Positions 18,687-28,949 of a stretch of DNA of 62,878 nt are shown in pieces. The number at the start of each line of letters is the position of its first letter. Within the stretch, counting starts at the first letter, position 1. A program made the position numbers and the translations under genes. Under the pieces are notes generated by a model. The model saw only the letters and a list, made by a program, of their open reading frames with translations, searched no databases and was not told the DNA's origin. Location of the stretch: the NCBI GenBank assembly GCA_029252555.1, contig JAQXBF010000040.1:1-62878 (forward strand), in the 5' to 3' direction. Origin of the DNA: Porticoccaceae bacterium. GTDB lineage: Bacteria > Pseudomonadota > Gammaproteobacteria > Pseudomonadales > Porticoccaceae.

Positions 18687-20636
18687 ATGCCACATTCCCT
18701 GCCAGTTATCGTTGGTTTCGGTGGATACAATGCTGCAGGGCGCAGCTCTTCCCATCAGGCATTTCGCCGTATGGTTCTCGAATCACTATCACTCGCCGAA
18801 CAGCGCAAAACCATAATTGGTTTAGCCTGCTTAATGGGCCATGTAAAAAAAGAGGGTGAGCATTACAGCAACGAGCATGGAGCAGTGCTTACTGCCGAAG
18901 AAGTAGACACAAAATATCGTGCTGAGGTGCTCGATGGCACGCTGATACGCAGAATCGAAAGCTTTGACCCGGCAGCCGTGCCCGGCAATAAAAAAATCAC
19001 CTTCGATCACAAGCAGGGTGAGCAGATAGTTTTCACTATGGTCAAGCGAGACCTTCCAAGTATCTGCCCCGATGATTGGCAGGTGCGTGACCTTGAAGAT
19101 GGCAATGTCGAAGTGACAGCCTCAGCGGTCAGTGATTATCTGATTGAATCTCATTATGAGTTGGTCGCCAAAGCAGCGGGGCAACTGCCTCGCGGTTTTA
19201 AACTGGATGCCCATTACAATAGCCGCTTCCACCCCCGTGGATTGCAAATGGCACTGGTGGGCGCCAGTGATGCCGTCCACTCTATTGGTGTACCCTGGGA
19301 AACGATTGCCGCCTATGTTAATCCCGATCAGGTGGGTGTGTACTCTTCCAGTGCACTCAGCCAGATGACCGAAGAAGGCATGGCCGGCCTTTTACAGGGC
19401 CGCTTAAAAGGTACGCGTACCACCGCTAAACAGTTACCTCTGGGGCTAAACTCCATGCCCGCCGATTTTATCAATGCCTATGTGTTGGGTAGCGTCGGCC
19501 ATACCGAAGCTATTACAGGTGCCTGCGCCAGTTTCCTTTATGTCCTTCAAGCCGCGGTGCGTGATATTTGTAGTGGCCGCCGCCGTGTCGCCATAGTGGG
19601 TAATGCAGAAGCCGGAGTCACTCCAGAAATAATGGAAGGCTTCAGTAATATGAGTGCTCTGGGTTCAGATGAAAATATCTGCAAGCTCGATAGTACTGAC
19701 ACAGCAGACTTGCGCCGCGCCAGCCGACCCTTCGGCCATAACTGCGGGTTCACCCTCTCTGAGGCTACTCAGTATATTGTGCTGATGGATGACGCGCTGG
19801 CCATAGAGCTTGGTGCAGATGTTCATGGTGCGGTGCCTGATGTGTTTATCAATGCAGATGGCATCAAAAAATCTATCTCCGCGCCAGGTGTTGGCAACTA
19901 TATCTCCTTTTCCAAAGCCGTCGCATCAGCCATCAGTATTGTTGGCAGTGAAACAGTGCAACATCATAGCTTTGTCCATGCCCATGGCTCCAGTACCCCA
20001 GCCAACCGCACCACTGAATCAGAATTAATCGACCGAGTAGCTCATGCCTTTGAGATTAAAGATTGGCCTGTAACTGCGGCCAAAGCATTTGTTGGCCATT
20101 CATTATCGACAGCCAGTGGCGATCAGCTGGTTTCTGCCTTGGGTACTTTTAAGTACAAGCTGATTCCCGGCATCAAAACTATTAGCGAGATTGCACCAGA
20201 TGTTCATCAGCAGCGCGCGCATTTTCCTCTGGAAGATATGGACGTGAGCAACCGCGAAATGCAAGTAGCGTTTATTAATTCCAAAGGGTTTGGGGGTAAC
20301 AATGCCACAGCCGTGGTATTAGCGCCCAGCAAGGTAGAGTCGATGTTGGCCGCCCGCTACCCAAATGATTTTTCTGACTATGTCAGCCGCCGTGAACAAA
20401 CAAGAGCCAGTGCTGACTCCTACGCCAAACGCGCAGACCAGGCTCAGCTAGATGTGATCTATCGATTTGGTGATGCGGTGATCGATGACGCCCATGTCAG
20501 TATCACTGAGCAGGGCATTAATATTCCTGGCTTTGCCCGTCCCGTTAAGTTTAATTTGCAGAACCCTTACGCAGATATGCAAGAAACTCCTGCAACCGCA
20601 GCAGCAGGGCACGATCAACTTTGCGTGCCTGATTAA
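18687..20636 (+). CDS. fabY: FabY-type beta-ketoacyl-ACP synthase
   Basis: Thiolase-fold condensing enzyme of 649 residues, close in length and plan to Pseudomonas aeruginosa FabY, which starts fatty acid synthesis from acetyl-CoA and malonyl-ACP in place of FabH. Catalytic Cys in TGACASFLYV and the two His in VHAHGSSTPAN and FVGHSLSTASG are present, with the glycine-rich end FINSKGFGGNNA. The first 170 residues are the extension typical of this group. Its last 86 bases overlap the opposite-strand protease gene. Confidence 0.88.
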   Translation: MPHSLPVIVGFGGYNAAGRSSSHQAFRRMVLESLSLAEQRKTIIGLACLMGHVKKEGEHYSNEHGAVLTAEEVDTKYRAEVLDGTLIRRIESFDPAAVPGNKKITFDHKQGEQIVFTMVKRDLPSICPDDWQVRDLEDGNVEVTASAVSDYLIESHYELVAKAAGQLPRGFKLDAHYNSRFHPRGLQMALVGASDAVHSIGVPWETIAAYVNPDQVGVYSSSALSQMTEEGMAGLLQGRLKGTRTTAKQLPLGLNSMPADFINAYVLGSVGHTEAITGACASFLYVLQAAVRDICSGRRRVAIVGNAEAGVTPEIMEGFSNMSALGSDENICKLDSTDTADLRRASRPFGHNCGFTLSEATQYIVLMDDALAIELGADVHGAVPDVFINADGIKKSISAPGVGNYISFSKAVASAISIVGSETVQHHSFVHAHGSSTPANRTTESELIDRVAHAFEIKDWPVTAAKAFVGHSLSTASGDQLVSALGTFKYKLIPGIKTISEIAPDVHQQRAHFPLEDMDVSNREMQVAFINSKGFGGNNATAVVLAPSKVESMLAARYPNDFSDYVSRREQTRASADSYAKRADQAQLDVIYRFGDAVIDDAHVSITEQGINIPGFARPVKFNLQNPYADMQETPATAAAGHDQLCVPD

Positions 20637-21423
20637 TCCATTTTTCTGGCTGTACCTTAGCGCCGGGAACACCATTTCCGGCGCTAGAAAGCGTGCCACC
20701 ATGAATGGCAATTACAGAGCCTACAGCCTGGGTCTCAGAGTCGCTATTTTTCATTTGTAGCAATGGGCCACCAGAAGACCCTCTTTCTGCGTCACAATTA
20801 TGTAGTAGTAAGTCTTTACTTTTAAAATTAACAGAATCGTAAGTTTGGCAGCCTCCGCTAATATCAATACGCTCATTACTTGGGTTATATGCCAGCAACT
20901 GGAGGCCACTGGTATTGTCTGTCTGCGCTAAAGGCAGCCGATCTTGATACAAGTGGCGCTGCAATGCTACAAACACAATATCGGTTTCCGACTGGCGCAT
21001 CTTGTCTTTAGCCAGAGGCTGATAAGCATGGCTAGAAACCTGTGCAAAGGGCACCGACCTCAGGCGTTTATTTTCTGGCCTGTAACTGCAATCAGAAAAG
21101 GGCGCGCCGGTGTTGGCATCAAACAACACATGGGCCGCGGTAACAATAATCGACGGCCGCTCTTTATGGCCTGTCGCCAAACCAGAATCAATATGGGTGC
21201 CAGTGCCGCGCAACCCGCCATCACAGAAAATAGTGCCCACCGCACTTAACAGGTTGGCCGGTGCAGCCACCCGGCCATCTTCAACACCATTAGCATCGTT
21301 GCCATCACCAAAAATCGCGCCATAGCAAATGCTAGGCACAAACATTAATGAAGCGAAGAGACTGTGTTTGGATTGACGACGCACAGGTAGTTTAGATAAT
21401 GGGGTTAACCCATATCGCCCCAA
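20551..21423 (-). CDS. Secreted trypsin-like serine protease
   Basis: 290 residues with a hydrophobic N-terminal segment (about 20-35) that may be a signal peptide, then a chymotrypsin-fold domain. The triad is visible: His in VTAAHVL, Asp in SETDIVF and Ser in AERGSSGGPLL. A periplasmic or exported place is likely; substrate unknown. It overlaps the rsmE end by 19 bases upstream and the fabY 3' end by 86 bases on the other strand. It is the last gene of the run that begins with the SAM-cycle regulator. Confidence 0.85.
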   Translation of the reverse strand: MGRYGLTPLSKLPVRRQSKHSLFASLMFVPSICYGAIFGDGNDANGVEDGRVAAPANLLSAVGTIFCDGGLRGTGTHIDSGLATGHKERPSIIVTAAHVLFDANTGAPFSDCSYRPENKRLRSVPFAQVSSHAYQPLAKDKMRQSETDIVFVALQRHLYQDRLPLAQTDNTSGLQLLAYNPSNERIDISGGCQTYDSVNFKSKDLLLHNCDAERGSSGGPLLQMKNSDSETQAVGSVIAIHGGTLSSAGNGVPGAKVQPEKWINQARKVDRALLLRLQEFLAYLRKGSAN

Positions 21424-22136
21424 ACGGACTGGATAATACTGATCGCGGCAAGAGGCGCAGTTTCGGTGCGCAGCACCCTTGGGCCAAGAGCCAGAGGCTG
21501 GAAGCTTGCTGCCATAGCATGATCAATTTCTACTTCGCTCAGGCCTCCTTCAGGCCCAACCAACAGGGCAATACTATTATCGGCATTAGCCATTTCCCCA
21601 AGCCGCTTTTCAGTGCGATGGTGCAGCACCAATTTTAAACGCTGGTTACAGCTCGGCAACCAATCCTCAAAATTTAGCGCAGGCACAATTGTTGGCACAG
21701 TATTGCGCTGGGACTGCTCACAGGCACTGATGGCTATCTGCTGCCAGTGCTTTAGTCTTTTCTCCAGGCGCTCGCCACTTAGCTTCACTTCACAGCGCGA
21801 GGTAAACAGAGGAATAATTTGGCTTATGCCAAGCTCCGTGGCTTTTTGCACAATCCAATCCATGCGCTCACCCCGGGAAATACCAAGCGCCAAATGCAGC
21901 TGTAGGGGCGATTCTCGATTGCTATTAGTAAAACCTGTCACCGAAGCAGATGCTTTGCCCTTTTTGGCATGGGTCAATTCCGCAGAATATTCTCCACCGC
22001 GGCCATTAAATAAAATTAATGCCTGGCCCACAGCCATTCGCAATACAGAAGTGAGATGACGTGCCGCGCCCTCATCAAGATCGATACTGGTGCCTACATC
22101 TAAATTCTCTGTGGTATAAATTCGCGGGATACGCAT
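21405..22136 (-). CDS. rsmE: 16S rRNA m3U1498 methyltransferase RsmE
   Basis: SPOUT-class methyltransferase that uses SAM to modify U1498 of 16S rRNA. The 243 residues include an N-terminal PUA-like domain and the knotted C-terminal domain with LLVGPEGGLSEVEID and LGPRVLRTETAPLAAI. It follows metF after 33 bases, so a SAM-using enzyme is co-transcribed with SAM-cycle enzymes. Confidence 0.95.
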   Translation of the reverse strand: MRIPRIYTTENLDVGTSIDLDEGAARHLTSVLRMAVGQALILFNGRGGEYSAELTHAKKGKASASVTGFTNSNRESPLQLHLALGISRGERMDWIVQKATELGISQIIPLFTSRCEVKLSGERLEKRLKHWQQIAISACEQSQRNTVPTIVPALNFEDWLPSCNQRLKLVLHHRTEKRLGEMANADNSIALLVGPEGGLSEVEIDHAMAASFQPLALGPRVLRTETAPLAAISIIQSVWGDMG

Positions 22137-22169
22137 TTTGTATTATTGCTCTGATGGCGCTTGTGGCTC

Positions 22170-23021
22170 TTAAGCAGGGGCCTTAACAGGAAGCCCCAGA
22201 TTGCGACATAAGGTATCAGAAATTTGCCACTGATTCATCGTATAAAAATGCAAGCCGGGGGCACCACCTGCGAGTAAATCTTCACAGAGTTTAGTTACCA
22301 CCTCTAACCCGTATTTAATTAAATCTTCCGGGTTATCCGTGCGCTCTTTTAATTGCCAACGCAACCAGCGGGGAATATCCGCACCGCAGTTATCGGAGAA
22401 GCGCACCAAGTTATGGTAGTTAGTGAGAGGCATAATGCCGGGAATAATCGGCTGGTCTATACCTGCAGCTGCACATTGCTCAATAAATCTGAAGTACGCA
22501 TCCGGATTGTAAAAATACTGAGTAATAGCGCGATCTGCTCCGGCCGTAAATTTATGGCCGAGCCAACAAATATCCTTGCTGTAGCTTTCTGCCTCCGGGT
22601 GAATCTCCGGATAGGCCGCCACATTAATCTCAAAATGGTCGCCAGTATGTTCTCGAATCAGAGCCACTAATTCATTGGCATGGACTAGCTGCTTAGTGCC
22701 ACCGATACCTGAGGGCAGGTCACCGCGCAGAGCCACCAACTTATTAACTCCAGCCTCTTTATAGGCCTGCACCAGCTCAATTACATCATTGGGGCTGTCA
22801 CCACCAACGGACAGGTGGGGAGCCGCCTCATAGCCGTTAGCTTTTATATCCAACACAATATCTTTGGTTGTATCTCTGGTTGAACCACCAGCGCCATAGG
22901 TAACAGAATAAAATTCAGGATAAAATTTATCCAGTTGCTGGCAGGTGGTCTGCAGCTTGTTGCGGCCTTCTTCAGTTTTGGCAGCGAAAAACTCAAAGCT
23001 AATATGAGGGTTGTTCGTCAT
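22170..23021 (-). CDS. metF: 5,10-methylenetetrahydrofolate reductase
   Basis: FAD-dependent TIM-barrel enzyme that makes 5-methyl-THF, the methyl donor for methionine synthesis. The 283 residues contain SFEFFAAKTEEG, VTYGAGGST and LVALRGDLP, all typical. It lies downstream of ahcY across a 115-base gap that carries a dispersed-repeat-like hairpin, so it could be transcribed with the upstream genes or separately. Confidence 0.96.
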   Translation of the reverse strand: MTNNPHISFEFFAAKTEEGRNKLQTTCQQLDKFYPEFYSVTYGAGGSTRDTTKDIVLDIKANGYEAAPHLSVGGDSPNDVIELVQAYKEAGVNKLVALRGDLPSGIGGTKQLVHANELVALIREHTGDHFEINVAAYPEIHPEAESYSKDICWLGHKFTAGADRAITQYFYNPDAYFRFIEQCAAAGIDQPIIPGIMPLTNYHNLVRFSDNCGADIPRWLRWQLKERTDNPEDLIKYGLEVVTKLCEDLLAGGAPGLHFYTMNQWQISDTLCRNLGLPVKAPA

Positions 23022-23090
23022 GAAACTTACTTCCTGTCATCTGTTATGTTGCCTATTCAGTTCTTTTAAGGACGCCTCAAACAGCGAGCG

Positions 23091-23115
23091 ATCCTTCGCT
23101 GGGTTTAGAATGACA
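23091..23115 (-). repeat. Dispersed-repeat-like element in the ahcY-metF gap
   Basis: Read on the minus strand it begins TGTCATTCTAAACCCAGCGA and runs on with AGGAT. This resembles the widespread intergenic repeat of the form GTCATTCTGAGCGNAGCGAAGNATC. The adjoining bases form a hairpin (CAGCGA / TCGCTG). Only one copy was noticed in this window, so its repeat nature is not demonstrated here. Confidence 0.45.
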
Positions 23116-23136
23116 AAGGTGACATCCCACCATTAC

Positions 23137-24540
23137 CTAGTATTTGTAGCTATCACCTTTAAAAGGACCCTCAACCGGCACATTAATATAGTCAGCCTGC
23201 GCCTGGGACAGCTTGGTAATAACACCACCAAAACCACCCACCATATGACGGGCTACCTCTTCATCAAGATGCTTCGGCAGCACCTCAACACGAAGCTGCT
23301 GTGCCTTAGTCGCATCATCCTGGGCAGCAAACTGCTGCTGATAAAGTTCAATCTGTGCCAGAACCTGGTTGGCAAAAGAGCCATCCATAATACGGCTTGG
23401 GTGACCAGTGGCATTACCCAAATTAACCAAACGGCCTTCCGCTAAAAGAAGCAGATGGTCATTGCTGGCGCGATCGCGGTAAACCTTGTGCACCTGAGGC
23501 TTAATCTCGTCCCACTCCCAAGTGGTGCGCATATAGGCTGTATCAATTTCATTATCGAAATGACCAATATTACAAACTACACAGCCACTCTTAAGAGCCG
23601 CCAAAATATCTGAGCCACAAACATTGTAGTTACCAGTGCTGGTAACCAGCATATCGGTATTCGCCAGCAACTCGGCATTAACGCCTTTGGCGGCATCGCC
23701 ATCGATGTAAGTTGAGACCACTTCAAAACCATCCAGGCAAGCCTGCATCGCACAGATTGGGTCGCACTCAGTTACCTTAACAATCATACCTTCCTGACGC
23801 AGAGACTGAGCAGAACCTTTGCCCACATCTCCGTAGCCTACCACCACCGCTTTTTTGCCCGACAGCAAATGGTCAGTGGCGCGCTTCACTGCGTCGTTTA
23901 AGCTGTGGCGACAGCCGTACTTGTTATCACATTTAGACTTAGTGACTGAGTCATTAACATTAATTGCAGGTACTTTTAATTCTCCTGCTTCCAACATTTC
24001 ATAGAGGCGGTGAACGCCTGTGGTGGTCTCTTCAGTAATACCATGAACAGCCTCTAACACCTGTGGGTATTTCTGGTGCAACAGCGCCGTCAAATCGCCG
24101 CCGTCATCCAGAATCATATTGGCATTCCAGGGCATACCATCTTTTAATACCTGCTGCTCAAGGCACCATTCATACTCTTCTTCGGTTTCGCCTTTCCAAG
24201 CAAAAACTGGCGTGCCATTGGCAGCAATAGCAGCGGCGGCATGATCCTGAGTTGAGAAAATATTACAGGAGGTCCAGCGTACCTCAGCACCCAGAGCTTC
24301 CAGTGTTTCAATTAACACTGCAGTCTGAATCGTCATATGAATACAGCCCAAAATACGAGCATCAGCCAGTGGCTGCTCGGCACGATACTTTTCTCGCAGC
24401 GCCATAAGAGCAGGCATTTCTGATTCAGCAATTGAGATCTCTTTCTTGCCCCAGTCGGCCAAGCTGATGTCTGCTACCTTATAGTCGTCGAAAGCCTTGT
24501 TGCTATCGATGGATTGAACAGTTGCGATCATGTTAGTCAC
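23137..24540 (-). CDS. ahcY: S-adenosylhomocysteine hydrolase
   Basis: NAD-dependent enzyme that splits SAH to adenosine and homocysteine, removing the inhibitor left by methyltransferases. The 467 residues show the catalytic segment [12 protein letters not shown], the NAD-binding [13 protein letters not shown] and the C-terminal [10 protein letters not shown]. It lies 37 bases after metK. No SAH riboswitch fold was recognised upstream. Confidence 0.97.
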   Translation of the reverse strand: MTNMIATVQSIDSNKAFDDYKVADISLADWGKKEISIAESEMPALMALREKYRAEQPLADARILGCIHMTIQTAVLIETLEALGAEVRWTSCNIFSTQDHAAAAIAANGTPVFAWKGETEEEYEWCLEQQVLKDGMPWNANMILDDGGDLTALLHQKYPQVLEAVHGITEETTTGVHRLYEMLEAGELKVPAINVNDSVTKSKCDNKYGCRHSLNDAVKRATDHLLSGKKAVVVGYGDVGKGSAQSLRQEGMIVKVTECDPICAMQACLDGFEVVSTYIDGDAAKGVNAELLANTDMLVTSTGNYNVCGSDILAALKSGCVVCNIGHFDNEIDTAYMRTTWEWDEIKPQVHKVYRDRASNDHLLLLAEGRLVNLGNATGHPSRIMDGSFANQVLAQIELYQQQFAAQDDATKAQQLRVEVLPKHLDEEVARHMVGGFGGVITKLSQAQADYINVPVEGPFKGDSYKY

Positions 24541-24577
24541 CTATCAATGTTTAAGTTTTGAAATTTTTAATCTCTAG

Positions 24578-25732
24578 CTACAGTGCTTTTCTAAGCTCTG
24601 CTGCTTTGTCGGTTTTTTCCCAAGTGAAATTTGCTTCCTCGCGGCCGAAGTGGCCATAGGAAGCAGTCGCCTGATAAATGGGTCGGCGTAGGTTGAGCAT
24701 CTCGATCAGGCCTCGAGGGCGAAGATCAAAATTGTCGCGAACCAACGCAATAATTTCATGATCGGGCAGCTTCCCCGTGCCAAAGGTATTGATGCTGATA
24801 GAGGTGGGTTCCGAAACACCAATGGCATAAGAAACCTGAATTTCACAGCGGTCAGCAATGCCGGCCGCGACAATATTCTTGGCCACATAGCGGCCAGCGT
24901 AGGCGGCCGAACGATCTACCTTGGTGGGGTCCTTGCCAGAAAACGCACCGCCACCGTGGTGAGCCATGCCACCATAGGTGTCGACAATAATTTTGCGGCC
25001 AGTCAGCCCGCAGTCACCCATAGGCCCACCAATTTCAAATTTACCGGTTGGGTTAATATGGTATTGGGTGCCAGCATGAAGCCATTCTTCCGGCAACACA
25101 GGACGAATAACTTCTTCGAGTACAGCTTCCTGCAAAGCACTCAACTCAATATCGGGGGAATGCTGCGTGGACAAAACTACCGCATCAATGGCCACAGGCT
25201 TACCCTGGTCATAGCGCAGCGTCACCTGACTTTTTGCATCTGGCCGCAGCCAGGGTAGAGCCCCTGTTTTGCGTAACTCCGCCTGGCGCTCTACTAAGCG
25301 GTGAGCATAGAAAATAGGCGCGGGCATCAACACAGAGGTTTCGTTGTTGGCATAGCCAAACATCAGTCCCTGGTCGCCAGCACCCAAATCTTTATCATCT
25401 GCGGCATCAACGCCCTGGGCAATATGACTAGACTGCTTACCGATGGCATTCAGCACCGCGCAGGAGTTACCATCAAAACCAATATCGGAATGGTCGTAGC
25501 CAACATCCTTAATCACATCGCGAACAATATCTTCCAAGTCGACATAGGTGTCGGTGCGCACTTCACCGGCAATAATCGCCATGCCAGTTTTCACCAAGGT
25601 CTCAACCGCAACCCGTGCATGGGAGTCGTCTTTGAGAATGGCATCCAGAACCGCATCAGAAATCTGATCGGCCATTTTATCCGGATGGCCTTCAGACACA
25701 GACTCGGAGGTAAATAAATTGTAGCTGGACAT
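24578..25732 (-). CDS. metK: S-adenosylmethionine synthetase
   Basis: Makes SAM from methionine and ATP. The 384 residues carry the family signatures [12 protein letters not shown] and [19 protein letters not shown], and N-terminal [11 protein letters not shown]. It starts 27 bases after the ArsR-type regulator gene, which links the regulator directly to SAM supply. Confidence 0.97.
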   Translation of the reverse strand: MSSYNLFTSESVSEGHPDKMADQISDAVLDAILKDDSHARVAVETLVKTGMAIIAGEVRTDTYVDLEDIVRDVIKDVGYDHSDIGFDGNSCAVLNAIGKQSSHIAQGVDAADDKDLGAGDQGLMFGYANNETSVLMPAPIFYAHRLVERQAELRKTGALPWLRPDAKSQVTLRYDQGKPVAIDAVVLSTQHSPDIELSALQEAVLEEVIRPVLPEEWLHAGTQYHINPTGKFEIGGPMGDCGLTGRKIIVDTYGGMAHHGGGAFSGKDPTKVDRSAAYAGRYVAKNIVAAGIADRCEIQVSYAIGVSEPTSISINTFGTGKLPDHEIIALVRDNFDLRPRGLIEMLNLRRPIYQATASYGHFGREEANFTWEKTDKAAELRKAL

Positions 25733-25759
25733 TATGTTTCCTTTATAATTTAAAGGGTT

Positions 25760-26767
25760 TTAAGCAGCAGTGCTTCCGGGACTAAACTGTCGCAACTGAA
25801 TGCGAAAACCATTGCGCTGAGTCAGATACAGGCTATTGCCCTCAACCAGACCAGCGAGCCTTGCCCAGTGGGTTAATTCTTCTGGCTCAAAACCCAGCCA
25901 AAAATCCCCACAACTTTCTTTTACCCATTCCTGATCATGGGCACAGAGATCAGTGATCAGCAACACGCCTCCCGGCGCCAATAAATTGGCACAGTCGGTA
26001 ATAATTTCCGCTGGGGCGGGGTTGTGGTGCAAAACCATATTCAATGACAGGCAGTCGGCTTTTATACCGCGCTGCTTAGCCAGCTCTGTATCACCAAGAA
26101 TAAATTCGATATTACCCAGGCCTTGCTGCTGGGCTCTGTTTTGGCACTGCTCAAGCATCTCGGCACTATTATCCAGTGCCACTACATGTTCGAAGCTCTC
26201 GCATAGCTTACCTAAGAACTGCCCGTAACCAGGCCCAACTTCTATAGCAGTGCCCGCAGCACCAATGCTGCTATCGAGAAAGCTCTCAACACTGGCACCA
26301 TAGTCAGACCAGCTGGCAATCAGGTCTTGGTTCTCTTCAAAGAGCGAGACATTACGATTAAAAAAGGCCACCGATGCCGTCGCCCTTTCTTTATTAATCT
26401 GTTTTAAATGTTCTTCAAGAGCCTCGTCTAACGCTGCCTTATCTAGGCTGGTGAACAGTGCCTGCTGCAAGGGCTGCAAATCAGCATTGCCATTGCGGGG
26501 ATTGCGGCGATAAAAGATAGTGGTGCCCTCACGGCGTGTAGCTACCAGGCCAGCATTGGCCAAGATCTTTAGATGGTGGCTCATGGCAGACTGCCGAATA
26601 TCAAAAATCTGACACAGCTCCAAAACACCATAAGCATTTTGTTGCAGCACCTTGAGCACCTGCATCCGCAATGGGTCGCCCGCGGCCTTACTCAGGGCCG
26701 TAATGGCACTGATATCCAAGGCTGCAATATCCTCTGCAATGGCTGAAAAGGGGGTGAGACTAGACAT
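25760..26767 (-). CDS. ArsR-family regulator fused to a SAM-dependent methyltransferase domain (SahR-like)
   Basis: 335 residues from ATG 26767 (a GTG six codons upstream is also possible). Residues about 20-100 form an ArsR winged helix (GVLELCQIFDIRQSAMSHHLKIL, then a wing with TTIFYRR). Residues about 165-290 form a class I methyltransferase fold with the SAM motif AIEVGPGYGQFL and VALDNSAEMLEQC. It heads metK-ahcY-metF. The SahR regulators known in Proteobacteria control the SAM cycle in response to SAH and include such fusions, so the same role is likely. A near-perfect palindrome lies just upstream. Confidence 0.85.
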   Translation of the reverse strand: MSSLTPFSAIAEDIAALDISAITALSKAAGDPLRMQVLKVLQQNAYGVLELCQIFDIRQSAMSHHLKILANAGLVATRREGTTIFYRRNPRNGNADLQPLQQALFTSLDKAALDEALEEHLKQINKERATASVAFFNRNVSLFEENQDLIASWSDYGASVESFLDSSIGAAGTAIEVGPGYGQFLGKLCESFEHVVALDNSAEMLEQCQNRAQQQGLGNIEFILGDTELAKQRGIKADCLSLNMVLHHNPAPAEIITDCANLLAPGGVLLITDLCAHDQEWVKESCGDFWLGFEPEELTHWARLAGLVEGNSLYLTQRNGFRIQLRQFSPGSTAA

Positions 26768-26797
26768 AACGCCGGACTTTAGCACAGCGACTCTACT

Positions 26798-26817
26798 ATA
26801 TCAAAATATTTTTATAT
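26798..26817. promoter_or_regulatory. Candidate operator of the ArsR-type SAM-cycle regulator
   Basis: A 20-base inverted repeat, ATATC-AAAATATTTT-TATAT, in which 9 of 10 pairs match. It lies 13 bases upstream of the GTG and 31 upstream of the ATG of the regulator gene. On the minus strand it sits between TTCTTA- and TATAGT-like hexamers, as an autoregulatory operator should. No second copy was noticed upstream of metK, ahcY or metF. Confidence 0.6.
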
Positions 26818-26954
26818 AAGAATTGATGTCGCAGATTTTTAAGACTCATTAAGGCACCCAAAAGGTGGTGCAAATAATGAATATCGGTTTACTGACAACC
26901 CCGTCTGAGGGACAATAGCGACTACCCAATTTCCCGTTTCAGGAGTGAAAATAC

Positions 26955-28949
26955 ATGGCCTCACGTCGAGACCTTGCTAACGCTATTCGCGCCCTCAGTA
27001 TGGATGCTGTGCAACAGGCTAACAGTGGACATCCAGGTGCCCCCATGGGCATGGCAGACATTGCTGAAGTACTCTGGAACGACTATTTAAGGCACAACCC
27101 AGCAGACCCAGCTTGGGTCAATCGTGATCGCTTTGTCTTGTCCAATGGTCATGGCTCGATGCTACTGTACTCGCTGCTTCATCTCAGCGGCTACGACCTG
27201 CCCATTGAAGAGATCAAACACTTCCGCCAGCTGCACTCCAAAACCCCGGGTCACCCAGAATATGGATATGCCCCTGGCGTTGAAACAACCACAGGTCCCC
27301 TGGGTCAGGGCATTAGTAATGCCGTGGGTATGGCGCTGGCCGAAAAGGTACTGGTGGGTCAGTTTAATCGCCCTGGCCACGATATCGTCGACCACAATAC
27401 CTACACCTTCTTGGGTGATGGCTGTTTAATGGAAGGCATCTCCCACGAAGTCTGCTCACTGGCCGGTACTTTAAAGCTGGGCAAGCTCATCGCCTTCTAT
27501 GATGACAACGGTATCTCTATTGATGGCGAAGTCGAAGGCTGGTTCAGCGACGACACCCCGGCGCGTTTCGAATCTTACGGCTGGCATGTAATCGCCAATG
27601 TTGATGGCCATGACAGCGACGCCATTAAAGCTGCAATCGAAGAGGCCCGCGCCGAGACTGGCAAGCCAACCTTGATTTGCTGCAAAACTATTATCGGTTT
27701 CGGCTCGCCCAACAAGCAGGGCAAAGAAGACTGCCACGGTGCCGCACTAGGTGTTGATGAAGTTGCGTTAACCCGCGCCGAGCTTGGTTGGGAACATGGG
27801 CCCTTTGATATTCCCACCGACCATTACGCTGGCTGGAATGGCGTAGAAAAAGGCTCCGCCGCACAGGCAGTCTGGAACGAACAATTAGCCGCCTACCGCG
27901 CAGCACACCCTGATTTGGCCGCAGAATTTGAGCGCCGCGCCAAAGGTGATTTGCCCGCAGACTTTAGTGCTCAGGCCGATGCGTATATTCAAGAGTGCCA
28001 AGACAAGATGGAAAAAGTGGCATCTCGTAAAGCCTCTCAGAACTGTCTCAATGCCTATGGCCCCATGCTGCCAGAATTGCTGGGCGGCTCTGCCGACTTG
28101 GCTGGTTCTAACCTCACCATCTGGTCTGGCTCCAAAGATATTACCGGCGACAATGCCGACGGCAACTACATCTATTACGGTGTGCGCGAATTTGGCATGA
28201 GCGCCATGATGAATGGCATTGCATTGCACGGCGGCTTTATTAACTACGGCGCCACCTTCCTGATGTTTATGGAATACGCCCGCAACGCAGTGCGTATGGC
28301 AGCATTAATGAAGCAGCAGAGCATCTTTGTTTACACCCACGACTCCATTGGTTTGGGTGAAGATGGCCCCACGCACCAGCCCGTAGAACAGCTGAGTGCC
28401 CTGCGCTCCACACCCAACCTACACACCTGGCGACCCTGTGACACAGTGGAATCTGCGGTGAGCTGGAAGAGCGCCATCGAACGACGTGACGGCCCCGCCG
28501 CGTTAGTGTTTAGCCGCCAAGGCCTCAAACCAATGTCACGCACCAGCGACCAGGTTGCTGCCATTGCCCGCGGTGGATATGTGCTGCAAGACTGTGATGC
28601 ACCACAGGCGATCCTGATTGCCACCGGCTCAGAAGTAGAGCTGGCTACCAATGCCGCAGACGAGCTAGCCTCGAAGGGTATTAATGTACGTGTAGTATCC
28701 ATGCCCTGCGCCGAGATATTCAGTGCTCAAGATGCTGCCTACCGCGACTCAGTTTTAACCCCGTCTGTTCGCGCACGAGTTGCAGTAGAAGCACTACACG
28801 CAGATTACTGGTACAAGTTTGTAGGGCTAGACGGCCGCGTCGTGGGTATGACTAGCTTTGGCGAGTCAGCCCCAGGTGATGCACTAATGAAAGAATTTGG
28901 CTTCACGGTAGACAATGTTGTTTTCAATGTTATGGAAGCGATCGGCTAA
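26955..28949 (+). CDS. tkt: Transketolase
   Basis: Thiamine diphosphate enzyme that moves two-carbon units between sugar phosphates. The 664 residues show [17 protein letters not shown], the ThDP motif [12 protein letters not shown] and the pyrimidine-domain segment [16 protein letters not shown]. It is divergent from the SAM-cycle operon and its TAA overlaps the ATG of epd by one base. Confidence 0.97.
   Translation: MASRRDLANAIRALSMDAVQQANSGHPGAPMGMADIAEVLWNDYLRHNPADPAWVNRDRFVLSNGHGSMLLYSLLHLSGYDLPIEEIKHFRQLHSKTPGHPEYGYAPGVETTTGPLGQGISNAVGMALAEKVLVGQFNRPGHDIVDHNTYTFLGDGCLMEGISHEVCSLAGTLKLGKLIAFYDDNGISIDGEVEGWFSDDTPARFESYGWHVIANVDGHDSDAIKAAIEEARAETGKPTLICCKTIIGFGSPNKQGKEDCHGAALGVDEVALTRAELGWEHGPFDIPTDHYAGWNGVEKGSAAQAVWNEQLAAYRAAHPDLAAEFERRAKGDLPADFSAQADAYIQECQDKMEKVASRKASQNCLNAYGPMLPELLGGSADLAGSNLTIWSGSKDITGDNADGNYIYYGVREFGMSAMMNGIALHGGFINYGATFLMFMEYARNAVRMAALMKQQSIFVYTHDSIGLGEDGPTHQPVEQLSALRSTPNLHTWRPCDTVESAVSWKSAIERRDGPAALVFSRQGLKPMSRTSDQVAAIARGGYVLQDCDAPQAILIATGSEVELATNAADELASKGINVRVVSMPCAEIFSAQDAAYRDSVLTPSVRARVAVEALHADYWYKFVGLDGRVVGMTSFGESAPGDALMKEFGFTVDNVVFNVMEAIG

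Noticed and set aside
23011-23445. 144-residue plus-strand frame opposite the ahcY end
   Set aside because: It overlaps ahcY antisense and has no family features.
24541-24577. SAM or SAH riboswitch ahead of ahcY
   Set aside because: The gap is only 37 bases and shows none of the expected helices. The 115-base ahcY-metF gap holds a repeat-like hairpin instead.
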